Assembly (NCBI GenBank): GCA_003150175.1
Contig: QAKZ01000030.1
Location: forward strand, 1-50,846
Direction: 5' to 3'
Length of the DNA: 50,846 nucleotides
Origin: Coriobacteriia bacterium
GTDB taxonomy: Bacteria; Actinomycetota; Coriobacteriia; Coriobacteriales; Atopobiaceae
Part shown: positions 9,301-15,725 of the stretch, piece by piece
Layout: the number at the start of each line of letters is the position of its first letter
Numbering within the stretch: the stretch's first letter is position 1
Made by a program: the position numbers and the translations under genes
Notes under the pieces: generated by a model
The model's input: the letters and a program-made list of their open reading frames with translations, nothing else
Databases searched by the model: none
What the model was told of the DNA's origin: nothing

Positions 9301-9453
9301 TGGCAGAAAAAGGAAAGTGCCCGAGCCGGTATGCGTCGCGCCATCAAACGCCTGCTGCGCAAGTACAAGTACCCGCCCGAAGGGGTCGCCGACGCAACGG
9401 AGACCGTCATGGCTCAGTGCGAGCTTTGGGCCGACACAAAGATCTACGAGTAA
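6376..9453 (+). CDS. hsdR: Type I restriction enzyme R subunit (motor and nuclease)
   Basis: A 1025-residue HsdR that translocates DNA with ATP and cuts it when the HsdMS complex meets an unmethylated site. The nuclease domain has the PD-(D/E)xK pattern (PDVVCF, then LFELKSP at about nt 6805-6858). The SF2 motor has Walker A (TQGSGKS, about 7268-7287), DEAH (MVDEAHRGQ, about 7564-7581) and motif III (IGFTGTP). The start at ATG 6376 is preceded by GGAAAGG at 8 bases; the frame extends upstream to a GTG at 6295 without an SD. Length and motifs are complete. hsdM follows after 9 bases. Confidence 0.96.
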   Translation: MGVYEHSVMRIDEDFYEQALIERLVEKHGYEFLHGPDVARTTSEYRDVFLPGILQASLSRINKRLPNAAIQEAILKLSDIEGGGLGQRNETFTDYLQSGVEVRYFDGMEERDDIVRLLDFDKPENNTFHVVNQWTFVEYSEKRPDVVCFVNGMPLVLFELKSPSREETDASDAYLQLRNYMRHIPSMFVPNVFCVMSDMAETRVGTITADEDRYVAWKSVDGDYSETKTATWKTMIDGMMPKARLLDIIKNFVCFNDSGEKVTKILAAYHQYFGVAKAIDRAVEAVDGDGKIGVFWHTQGSGKSLSMVFFAHLLQERLNCPTIVVITDRNDLDDQLFGQFGRCKDFLRQSPIQAMSRENLKELLVGREANGIIFTTMQKFTDGDEPLCDRSNVVVMVDEAHRGQYGMIEKMDEHGKVSVGAARVVRKALPNASYIGFTGTPIALEDRNTREIFGDYIDVYDMTQSVEDESTKPVYYESRVVALKLDEGTLAQLDATYAEFAAQADEASVEKAKRDTGGLDAIFGAPETVDALCRDIVNHYENYRADVLAGKALIVAYSRPMAMKIYYRLLELRPEWKDTLGVVMTMSNQDPEEWFEVCGGKTHKKEMERRFKDDSDSLKIAIVVDMWLTGFDVPSLSTMYVFKPMKGYNLMQAIARVNRVCKGKEGGLVVDYIGIARALKQAMKDYTNRDQSNYGNMDVAATAYPKFLEKLDVCRDLLYGFDYHEDIFSGNRGRLADAIAEGTDWLLAPERSDDMEDFLKQCQLMNQALSLCKSLVSEEDQHEAAYLSVLRVQVLRLTGRKGAGGGGMTYAEFNKRVTAILEQTVHAEGVIDLFDEKSVEISLFDESFLAEVAAMKEKNVAVEALKRLVKEHVRAYQRTSVVKARKFSELLQGTLNAYLNGMLSNAEVIEELVKMAKEMMADRDEAAKLGLSNEEMAFYDAITKPQAVKDFYDNDQLVAISRELTEAMRRNATIDWQKKESARAGMRRAIKRLLRKYKYPPEGVADATETVMAQCELWADTKIYE

Positions 9454-9462
9454 GGAACCCAT

Positions 9463-10971
9463 ATGGCAAAAAAAACGGACAACACCGCCGAGATAGGTTT
9501 CGAGGAGCAGATTTGGAAAGCCGCCGATAAGCTTCGCGGCAATATCGATGCCTCCGAGTATAAGAACGTTGTGCTAGGGCTCATCTTCCTGAAGTACATC
9601 TCGGACAAGTTCGAGCAGAAGCATGAGGAGCTGGTGGCCGAGGGCGAGGGCTTCGAGGAGGACCGCGACGAGTACACCGCCGAGAGTATCTTCTTCGTCC
9701 CCAAAGAGGCGCGCTGGGACACGGTGGCCGCCGCTGCGCACACACCTGAGATAGGCAAGGTCATCGATGAGGCGATGCGCCAGATCGAGGCCGAAAACGA
9801 CAAACTGAAGAACATCCTGCCCAAGAACTTCGCCCGTCAGGAACTCGACAAGCGCCGCTTGGGCGAGGTGGTGGATTTGTTTACCAACGTCCAGATGGCC
9901 GAGAAGGGCGACACCCGCGACATCCTTGGACGTACCTACGAGTACTGCCTGGCCAAGTTCGCCGAGGCTGAAGGCAAGAACGCCGGCGAGTTCTATACTC
10001 CCGCCTGTATCGTGCGAACGCTGGTCGAGATCATCGAGCCCTACCACGGACGTGTTTACGACCCCTGCTGCGGCTCAGGTGGTATGTTCGTGCAGTCCGC
10101 CGAGTTCGTGCGCCGTCACTCCGGCAATATCAACGACCTGTCCATCTTTGGCCAGGAGAGTAACCCCACCACCTGGAAGATGGCTACCATGAACTTGGCC
10201 ATCCGCGGCATTGACGCCGATCTGGGTCCCTACAACGCCGACACCTTCTTCAACGACGTGCACAAGAACGAGCGCTTCGACTTCATCCTTGCAAACCCGC
10301 CGTTCAACCTGAAGGACTGGGGAGGCGACAAACTCAAGGATGATCCGCGCTGGGATTACGGCATCCCGCCCGAGGGTAACGCCAACTTCGCCTGGGTGCA
10401 GCACATGGTGCACCACCTGAATGCTACGGGCCGCATGGGCATGGTGCTGGCGAACGGTTCACTCTCCAGTCAGACGGGCACCGAAGGCGACATCCGTCGT
10501 GCACTCGTGGAAGCTGACCTGGTTGAAGGCATTGTAGCTATGCCCGACAAGCTGTTCTACAGCACGGGTATCCCCGTGAGTCTGTGGATTATCTCTAAGG
10601 CGAAGAAACAAACAGGTAAGACTCTCTTCATCGACGCTCGCGAAATGGGCACGATGGTAAGCCGCAAGCTCCGCGAGTTCACGGGTGAGGACATAGCTAA
10701 GGTCTCGAAGGCATTCGATGCCTTCCGCGACGGCGAGCTCGAGGAGGAGAAGGGCTTCTCCAAGGCTGCGACGATTGATGATATCGCCAAGCAGGATTTC
10801 ATCCTAACGCCTGGCCGTTATGTAGGCATTGCCGACCCCGAGGGTGACGACGAGCCTTTCGACGAGAAAATGGCACGCTTGACTAGCGAGCTTGGCAAGT
10901 GTTTCGAAGAGTCCAACCGTCTACAGGAGCAGATCAAGAAGAACCTGGAGGCGATTGGGTATGGGATGTAA
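9463..10971 (+). CDS. hsdM: Type I DNA methyltransferase M subunit (N6-adenine)
   Basis: A 502-residue HsdM that methylates adenine in the site read by HsdS and is also needed for restriction. It has an N-terminal helical HsdM domain (about 10-150), a SAM-binding motif (DPCCGSGGM, about nt 10060-10086) and the catalytic NPPF motif (10294-10305). SD AAGGA precedes the ATG. Its 3' end overlaps hsdS by 11 bases, so HsdS translation is coupled. No truncation or frameshift is seen. Confidence 0.97.
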   Translation: MAKKTDNTAEIGFEEQIWKAADKLRGNIDASEYKNVVLGLIFLKYISDKFEQKHEELVAEGEGFEEDRDEYTAESIFFVPKEARWDTVAAAAHTPEIGKVIDEAMRQIEAENDKLKNILPKNFARQELDKRRLGEVVDLFTNVQMAEKGDTRDILGRTYEYCLAKFAEAEGKNAGEFYTPACIVRTLVEIIEPYHGRVYDPCCGSGGMFVQSAEFVRRHSGNINDLSIFGQESNPTTWKMATMNLAIRGIDADLGPYNADTFFNDVHKNERFDFILANPPFNLKDWGGDKLKDDPRWDYGIPPEGNANFAWVQHMVHHLNATGRMGMVLANGSLSSQTGTEGDIRRALVEADLVEGIVAMPDKLFYSTGIPVSLWIISKAKKQTGKTLFIDAREMGTMVSRKLREFTGEDIAKVSKAFDAFRDGELEEEKGFSKAATIDDIAKQDFILTPGRYVGIADPEGDDEPFDEKMARLTSELGKCFEESNRLQEQIKKNLEAIGYGM

Positions 10972-12151
10972 GGTCGTCTTAGGCGAGATCTGCTCGTTTT
11001 CTCGCGGAGCGAGCGTCCCCCGTGCGCGAATGCTTGACCAAGGAGACTTTCTCTACATTCACTACGGAGACCTTTATAAAGGGTTCGATGTCCGTATCGA
11101 CGTAGATAATCCGCAGAAGCCCATTCCATATATTGCTGGCAGTGAGCCTATCCGGGAAAGTCAGTTGCTATGCGACCAGGACATCGTGTACGTCTTGACC
11201 TCGGAAACGGTCGAGGATTTAGGTCACGCTTTCTTGTTCAACAATCCCAAGGAACTGCCGGCGGTTGCCGGCACTGAGACGACTATTGTGCGCGTGAACC
11301 GTCCAGACCTCGTGCTTCCCTCCTACCTAAACTGGCTGTTTCAGTCTGCTCGTTTTAAGAAACTGCTCAGACAGTACGTTAAGGGAATGAAAGTCTTCCG
11401 CGTTCATCCGGATGATTTGGCTCGAATTGAAATAGAAATTCCTTCCATTGATGATCAGCGGCGCATCGTCAGCATCCTTGATGCAACATTCGAACGCCCT
11501 CTTATCAACAATCGGATAAATGGCTATTTAGAAGAACAGTGCGAAGCGGTTGCCAATCACGAAAAAGGTTTCGCTGTCGAACTTTCCACGCTATGCGGTT
11601 TAGTGAAAGAGAAAGCGGATTACAATGAGGCTGACTTTGATACCTACGTTTCAACAGAGTCTCTGCTCCCTGGCAAGAAGGGTAGGCAGGCACCGTCGTC
11701 CCTGCCCCAAACCGGAAAAGTTACGGTCTACAAGGCCGGGGACATTCTGGTTTCGAACATTCGCCCATACTTTAAAAAAATTTGGTATGCAGACCGAACT
11801 GGAACCTGCTCGGGTGATGTCCTAGTGTTTAGAGCCAAGCAGCCGGAGCAGTCCGGTTACCTCTATTCATGCATGCGCAGCGATGCTTTCTTCGATTACG
11901 TCATGAAGGGCGCAAAGGGCACAAAGATGCCAAGAGGGGACAAAAAGCAGATGCTCACTTATAAAGTTGCGAGTAATCCAAGTGGAGCAACCGTTGATTT
12001 TATTGAATCAGCGCTTAGCCAAGCATCAAGCTCAAGTAAAGAGAACCATCGTCTTGCCGCTCTTCGTGACAATCTCCTCCCTAAATTAATGTCAGGAGAA
12101 ATCGACGTCTCGAAGGTCGATCTCAAGCAGCTAAATAGCCATTTATCTTAG
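10961..12151 (+). CDS. hsdS: Type I specificity subunit S (expressed copy)
   Basis: A 396-residue HsdS with two target-recognition halves. Half T1 runs from the start to INGYL at about nt 11530. Half T2 follows and ends in the conserved helix LAALRDNLLPKLMSGE. The start ATG has GGAGG 9 bases upstream within hsdM. Recombination site A (11517-11531) encodes the NGYL junction between halves and site B (12131-12145) encodes the last residues, so T2 is flanked by inverted copies of the site. Recombination could replace T2 or truncate the protein after NGYLAA. Base composition is AT-richer than hsdR and hsdM. Confidence 0.93.
   Translation: MGCKVVLGEICSFSRGASVPRARMLDQGDFLYIHYGDLYKGFDVRIDVDNPQKPIPYIAGSEPIRESQLLCDQDIVYVLTSETVEDLGHAFLFNNPKELPAVAGTETTIVRVNRPDLVLPSYLNWLFQSARFKKLLRQYVKGMKVFRVHPDDLARIEIEIPSIDDQRRIVSILDATFERPLINNRINGYLEEQCEAVANHEKGFAVELSTLCGLVKEKADYNEADFDTYVSTESLLPGKKGRQAPSSLPQTGKVTVYKAGDILVSNIRPYFKKIWYADRTGTCSGDVLVFRAKQPEQSGYLYSCMRSDAFFDYVMKGAKGTKMPRGDKKQMLTYKVASNPSGATVDFIESALSQASSSSKENHRLAALRDNLLPKLMSGEIDVSKVDLKQLNSHLS
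11517..11531 (+). repeat. Recombination site A (between T1 and T2 of hsdS)
   Basis: TAAATGGCTATTTAG in forward orientation, read as the NGYL codons of hsdS. The core is a near-palindrome, TAAAT-GGCT-ATTTA, whose asymmetric centre gives direction. The same 15-mer occurs four times in this window, all found within this locus. Confidence 0.85.
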
Positions 12152-12659
12152 CGTTTATGGCGATTTTACGATCGATAGGGGTCATTACCGCCGCAATAAA
12201 GGCCTGTTGATGTGCCGGCAAATCTGGTATAGGTATTTCCCCCATGAGCGCAGTGTTGATCGACGGCATCGTCGCGCCCACCGCAATACCCTCAACAAAT
12301 CGTTTCACTTCTTTAGAAGATAAGTAGTAATAAAGGAACTCTGAATTGATTTCACACTTAGGCCGCACGCGAAGACAACGGCCAGAAAACAACCAGCCCT
12401 CATTTTCCTCTTCAGCATAAGAACATCTATCAACGGACCCAACGCGACTATAGATAATATCGCCCTGCTTCATTCGATACTTCTTCAACCGTTCGGCATC
12501 GTCGTCATCCACAAACGGGAGATTCTGCCTAGTGAAGAACCGACCGCCAAGATGCTCGACTGTGACAATTGGCGTGCCCTCCGCTACATAATCCTCCTTG
12601 TGAAGCTGGCTACCGAACGGGCCTGTCTGTATGTCAGCGACCTCAGATAATGTAATCAT
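12123..12659 (-). CDS. Inverted hsdS half (alternative N-terminal specificity domain)
   Basis: A 178-residue protein equal to an N-terminal HsdS half. It opens with LSEVADIQTGPFGS, typical of the start of a target-recognition domain, and ends in NGYLAA and a stop just past site B. It differs in sequence from the N-terminal half of the expressed hsdS. Its ATG overlaps the recombinase stop (ATGA), so the two would be co-translated. As it stands it lacks a second half. Inversion at sites B and C, or A and B, would join it in frame to a C-terminal half and give a full HsdS. Confidence 0.85.
   Translation of the reverse strand: MITLSEVADIQTGPFGSQLHKEDYVAEGTPIVTVEHLGGRFFTRQNLPFVDDDDAERLKKYRMKQGDIIYSRVGSVDRCSYAEEENEGWLFSGRCLRVRPKCEINSEFLYYYLSSKEVKRFVEGIAVGATMPSINTALMGEIPIPDLPAHQQAFIAAVMTPIDRKIAINAKINGYLAA
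12131..12145 (-). repeat. Recombination site B (shared 3' ends of hsdS and inverted half)
   Basis: The same 15-mer in reverse orientation. On the plus strand it encodes the last residues of hsdS (LNSHL). On the minus strand it encodes NGYL of the inverted half-gene. It is the right end of a 48-bp block (12098-12145) repeated identically at 14990-15037. Confidence 0.85.
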
Positions 12660-13612
12660 TCCAAATACTTCCTATGAGAAGCCTTCACGTTGTTTTGATT
12701 CACCATGGCGTAGTGCATGGTGGTATCTATTTTCGCATGGCCTAGCAGCCTTTGCACCTGCTCGATGGGCATTCCCTTATCAATGGCATGGGTCGCCAGC
12801 GTCCGCCGGAATTTATGCGGATACACGCGCGAGACGCCAGCCTTCTTGCCTAGATTCCGTAGCCGCAATTCCATACCACCCACCGTGACGCGCCTTGCTG
12901 TGGAATCAAGCGAAACAAATAATGCGGAGCTGTCGTCGCTGCGAGTCCCCAGATACTCCATCAGGCGCAACTTCGCCCGGGCATCAAAATAAACTGGACG
13001 CTGCTTGTCGCCCTTGCCAGTAACGATGCACTCACGCTCTTGTAGATCAACATCGGCAATATCAAGCCGTACGAGTTCGCCAATACGCATGCCGGTAGAG
13101 GCAAGTAGATCTACAACCGCCAAGTCCCGTTCGTTTTCACAGGCATCACGTAAGGTTTCCAACTCTTCGTCGCTTAGCGTTTCCTTAGCGAGTTGAGCCG
13201 TCTTAACTCGATGAATCCGTCGAACAGGGCTCTTGACGATGTAGTCTTCGTCTTCCAACCAGGAAAAGAAACTGGACATAATACGACGAATATTGTCGAT
13301 CGTGACCTTGCTAGTATGACGCGTGGTTTCGTAGTCGTTGAGATATCGCCGCAAGTCATCGCTTTCGATTGCGCCAATGGGTTTGCCTATCATCGCCAAT
13401 GCACGCACGAGCGTGTCATCGTAATATTGAAGGGTCTTAGACGAACACCCTTCGACCTCCTTGGCCGTCAGGAATGTCCGTAACAGCGTTTCATTTGTTT
13501 CATTCTGCTTGGGCTCAAACGCGCGATCTAATGCATCTTTAAGCCGCTTCAACTGGCTCGCTTTTAAGATTGGCTGCATCTCTGCAAGAACCGAATTGAT
13601 GATGATTTCCAT
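12656..13612 (-). CDS. Tyrosine site-specific recombinase (likely hsdS invertase)
   Basis: A 318-residue phage-integrase-family recombinase. It has an N-terminal SAM-like core-binding domain (about 35-125) and a catalytic domain with Arg in STGMRIGEL, Lys in GKGDKQRP, HxxR in PHKFRRT, LLGHAKIDTT and the nucleophile Tyr in MHYAMVN. The start ATG at 13612 has AGGAAG just upstream; a TTG at 13633 is possible. It lies inside the segment bounded by sites B and C, next to the hsdS cassettes. This is the arrangement of known phase-variable type I systems, so it is the probable enzyme acting on sites A-D. Confidence 0.9.
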   Translation of the reverse strand: MEIIINSVLAEMQPILKASQLKRLKDALDRAFEPKQNETNETLLRTFLTAKEVEGCSSKTLQYYDDTLVRALAMIGKPIGAIESDDLRRYLNDYETTRHTSKVTIDNIRRIMSSFFSWLEDEDYIVKSPVRRIHRVKTAQLAKETLSDEELETLRDACENERDLAVVDLLASTGMRIGELVRLDIADVDLQERECIVTGKGDKQRPVYFDARAKLRLMEYLGTRSDDSSALFVSLDSTARRVTVGGMELRLRNLGKKAGVSRVYPHKFRRTLATHAIDKGMPIEQVQRLLGHAKIDTTMHYAMVNQNNVKASHRKYLE

Positions 13613-13694
13613 ATGCTTCCTAACCGCTGACAAAATCTGATTATTTCAGCAGTCTAGGTTTTGACTTCACCAGCTTAAGGGCAAGGAGACATTC

Positions 13695-14363
13695 GTGGAT
13701 TCAAATTGGACGACTATTGCTACTTGCGCCTCTGCGTTTGCAGCTATTTCTGCATTGGCTATATCGTTCTTGCAGATGCGACAGTCTAACAGGCAGGCCC
13801 TCTTTTCTCGCCGTTTGAATCTATGGCTTGCAACCGAAAAACTAATGGATGTCTACAGCGAGAACGCGAAGCATTTGAAGCCGAGCGACAAAGTGCAATT
13901 TGCAAATAGTCTGCGTTTCTCATGGCTAACGAATACAACCTCACTGCAAGAAATCGGCCCTGCAATTTCTAATGTCCTGGACGGCGAATGGCAGCTAAAG
14001 CTTCACCTCAAGCTTGATGAAATGAAATCGCAGGCATCAGAGGCTCGTTATATTTTTAAGGGAAAATCGGGCCTGGCAATCTGCCGTTTTTTAGACGCCT
14101 ACCAGAAGTTGCTATTCAAGATGTACCAATATCAGATTCTGGTAAACGATATGCTCGATATGACTCGAGAGCATCGCTTGACGCTGGAAGAGGCATGTGC
14201 CGATGTGCATGAAGAGGAATGTAGGGAAGCGCTGTTTGCAGCCCAAAACGTCCTCTCTGCGGCATACCAAGAACTTTCTACCCGTAAGATACGCGGAAAA
14301 ATTAAAAGGCAGATGAGACTGGTAAGTACACCGAAGGATATCGTCGATACTTTTCTCACCTAA
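13695..14363 (+). CDS. Unknown single-span membrane protein within the invertible segment
   Basis: A 222-residue protein starting at GTG with AAGGAG 6 bases upstream. One N-terminal membrane helix (about residues 9-27) is followed by a charged, mostly helical cytoplasmic part with no family recognised. It is divergent from the recombinase with about 80 bases between the starts, and it is AT-rich like the rest of the island. Its TAA stop is the first three bases of recombination site C, so inversion there would keep the stop. A defence or accessory role is only inferred from position. Confidence 0.7.
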   Translation: MDSNWTTIATCASAFAAISALAISFLQMRQSNRQALFSRRLNLWLATEKLMDVYSENAKHLKPSDKVQFANSLRFSWLTNTTSLQEIGPAISNVLDGEWQLKLHLKLDEMKSQASEARYIFKGKSGLAICRFLDAYQKLLFKMYQYQILVNDMLDMTREHRLTLEEACADVHEEECREALFAAQNVLSAAYQELSTRKIRGKIKRQMRLVSTPKDIVDTFLT

Positions 14364-14375
14364 ATGGCTATTTAG
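14361..14375 (+). repeat. Recombination site C (5' edge of silent C-terminal half)
   Basis: TAAATGGCTATTTAG in forward orientation. It supplies both the stop of the preceding membrane protein gene and the in-frame NGYLEE codons of the second hsdS C-terminal half. It is inverted relative to site B, so B x C recombination would flip about 2.2 kb including the recombinase. Confidence 0.85.
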
Positions 14376-15166
14376 AAGAGTTACTGCTCGCTAAATATGA
14401 TGATCTCTTTCCTGAATCGGGCCCATATGATGGCACCTTGGCTGACATTGGCGAGGTTGTCGGTGGGGCAACTCCATCTAAGAAAAGGCCAGAGTATTAT
14501 TGCCAAGATGGCATCGGCTGGGTTACTCCCCGCGACCTATCTAATGCGAATGACAAGTTCCTATCACGCGGTGCGGATGACATAACCGAGGAAGGATATA
14601 ACTCCTGCAGCGCAAAACTGATGCCCAAAGGCAGCGTTCTATTCAGCTCTCGCGCGCCCATTGGCTATGTCGCCATTGCCGCTAATGAGGTTGCGACGAA
14701 TCAGGGCTTCAAGTCCGTGGTGCCGAATAAATCAATCGGTACGGCATTCACCTACTGCTTTTTGGTCCGAAATAAACAGAGGATCGCAGACATGGGCGCC
14801 GGAACAACGTTTCCTGAGGTATCGAGCAAAATAATGAAATCCGTTAAATTGACTATTCCTCGCCCCGGAGAATGTAAGGCATTCAGCGCATTTGCAAACC
14901 CGTTGCTATATCAACAGTATTTGTTGGAGACAGAAGGTAATAAGCTGGCTGCTCTTCGCGACACCCTTCTTCCTAAGCTCATGTCCGGCGAAATCGACGT
15001 CTCGAAGGTCGATCTCAAGCAGCTAAATAGCCATTTAACGATATCAACCCCAAGCCCCATCGTCGCTTCCATTTGTGACGCACCAATAGCCTGTTCCCGA
15101 CGTGAAATCGGGAGCAGGCTTTTTCTTTGCCTACCGGATATGGAAAGCGGTCCCCATGGATGGTAG
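14363..15166 (+). CDS. Silent hsdS cassette (alternative C-terminal specificity half)
   Basis: The open frame reads NGYLEELLLAKYDDLFP from site C, then a target-recognition domain (LADIGEVVGGATPSK) and the same closing helix and tail as hsdS (LAALRDTLLPKLMSGE, then the identical 48-bp block). It has no proper start: the first usable codon is a TTG at 14438, without an SD. It is therefore a stored C-terminal half rather than an independent gene. Beyond site D the frame runs on through the terminator to a stop at 15166, so the last 40 or so residues are probably not meaningful. It would be expressed after recombination with an N-terminal half. Confidence 0.8.
   Translation, partial: NGYLEELLLAKYDDLFPESGPYDGTLADIGEVVGGATPSKKRPEYYCQDGIGWVTPRDLSNANDKFLSRGADDITEEGYNSCSAKLMPKGSVLFSSRAPIGYVAIAANEVATNQGFKSVVPNKSIGTAFTYCFLVRNKQRIADMGAGTTFPEVSSKIMKSVKLTIPRPGECKAFSAFANPLLYQQYLLETEGNKLAALRDTLLPKLMSGEIDVSKVDLKQLNSHLTISTPSPIVASICDAPIACSRREIGSRLFLCLPDMESGPHGW
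15023..15037 (-). repeat. Recombination site D (3' edge of silent C-terminal half)
   Basis: Reverse-orientation copy of the 15-mer at the end of the silent half, forming the right end of the second copy of the 48-bp block (14990-15037). With site C it flanks the silent half as an inverted pair, just as A and B flank T2. Confidence 0.85.
15088..15127 (+). terminator. Strong intrinsic terminator closing the hsdS locus
   Basis: A 12-bp stem (AGCCTGTTCCCG with CGGGAGCAGGCT, one G-U pair), a 9-base loop, then TTTTCTTT. It stops plus-strand transcription about 50 bases after site D. Confidence 0.85.
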
Positions 15167-15182
15167 GCAGGATGGTGCGTAG

Positions 15183-15430
15183 GCGTAGGGCGAAGAGCAG
15201 CAGGGGTAGCAAGGCGACCCGCAGGCCAAAGACGAGCAGCAGGAGTCGAAAGCGTCCGGGTAAGTAGGCGCGCCCGACGACGAGGAGACCCGCGCGGCGC
15301 TCGCCGAGCAGGAGGCCCAGATCGCAGAGGCAGCCAAGACCGTGGAGTCGGCCGAGGTGCTGGCCAAGTAGATCGAGGAGCTGAAGGCGGCATCGGACGC
15401 CGAGCGCCGTGAGTTCGAGCTGCACCCTGG
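15183..15430 (+). pseudogene. Decayed coiled-coil fragment, possibly phage scaffold-like
   Basis: One frame reads a Gln/Glu/Lys-rich run and then a clear coiled coil (ETRAALAEQEAQIAEAAK, then IEELKAASDAERREFE), broken by stops at 15186, 15207, 15261 and 15369. The pattern recalls the small scaffolding proteins of tailed phages (GP20/DUF4355-like), which suggests a prophage remnant at the right edge of the island. That identity is a guess from composition. The rest of the gap up to 15725 holds no gene I can support. Confidence 0.35.
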
Positions 15431-15725
15431 TCGCGCCCGTTGCCGGAAAGCTGTTGGGAGAGCAAATCTTGCTGGGTGGCTCGGGCCTCGCTGGTCCGGG
15501 CCAGCTTTCTGCTTGGGGGTGTGGGTCGGTACAAATCCCGGTACGAATAATCCCGAACGGAGCGTTTGAGAGCGTTTCGAACTGTTCTGTAATATGACGA
15601 AAACTGCTATTTCTACCTGCGGCTTTGTTGGATTGCGTCGCAAGCTGTTGCGAAATGTTTTGGGAGCAGCAATTAGCTTGCGGCTAAGAAACCCCGGCGC
15701 TCGGCCCGCCTGCCCCTCTCCCGGC

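Noticed and set aside
15520..15560. GGTCGGTACAAATCCCGGTACGA, resembling a tRNA T-arm
   Set aside because: No acceptor, D or anticodon arms nearby; it is a short local palindrome at best.
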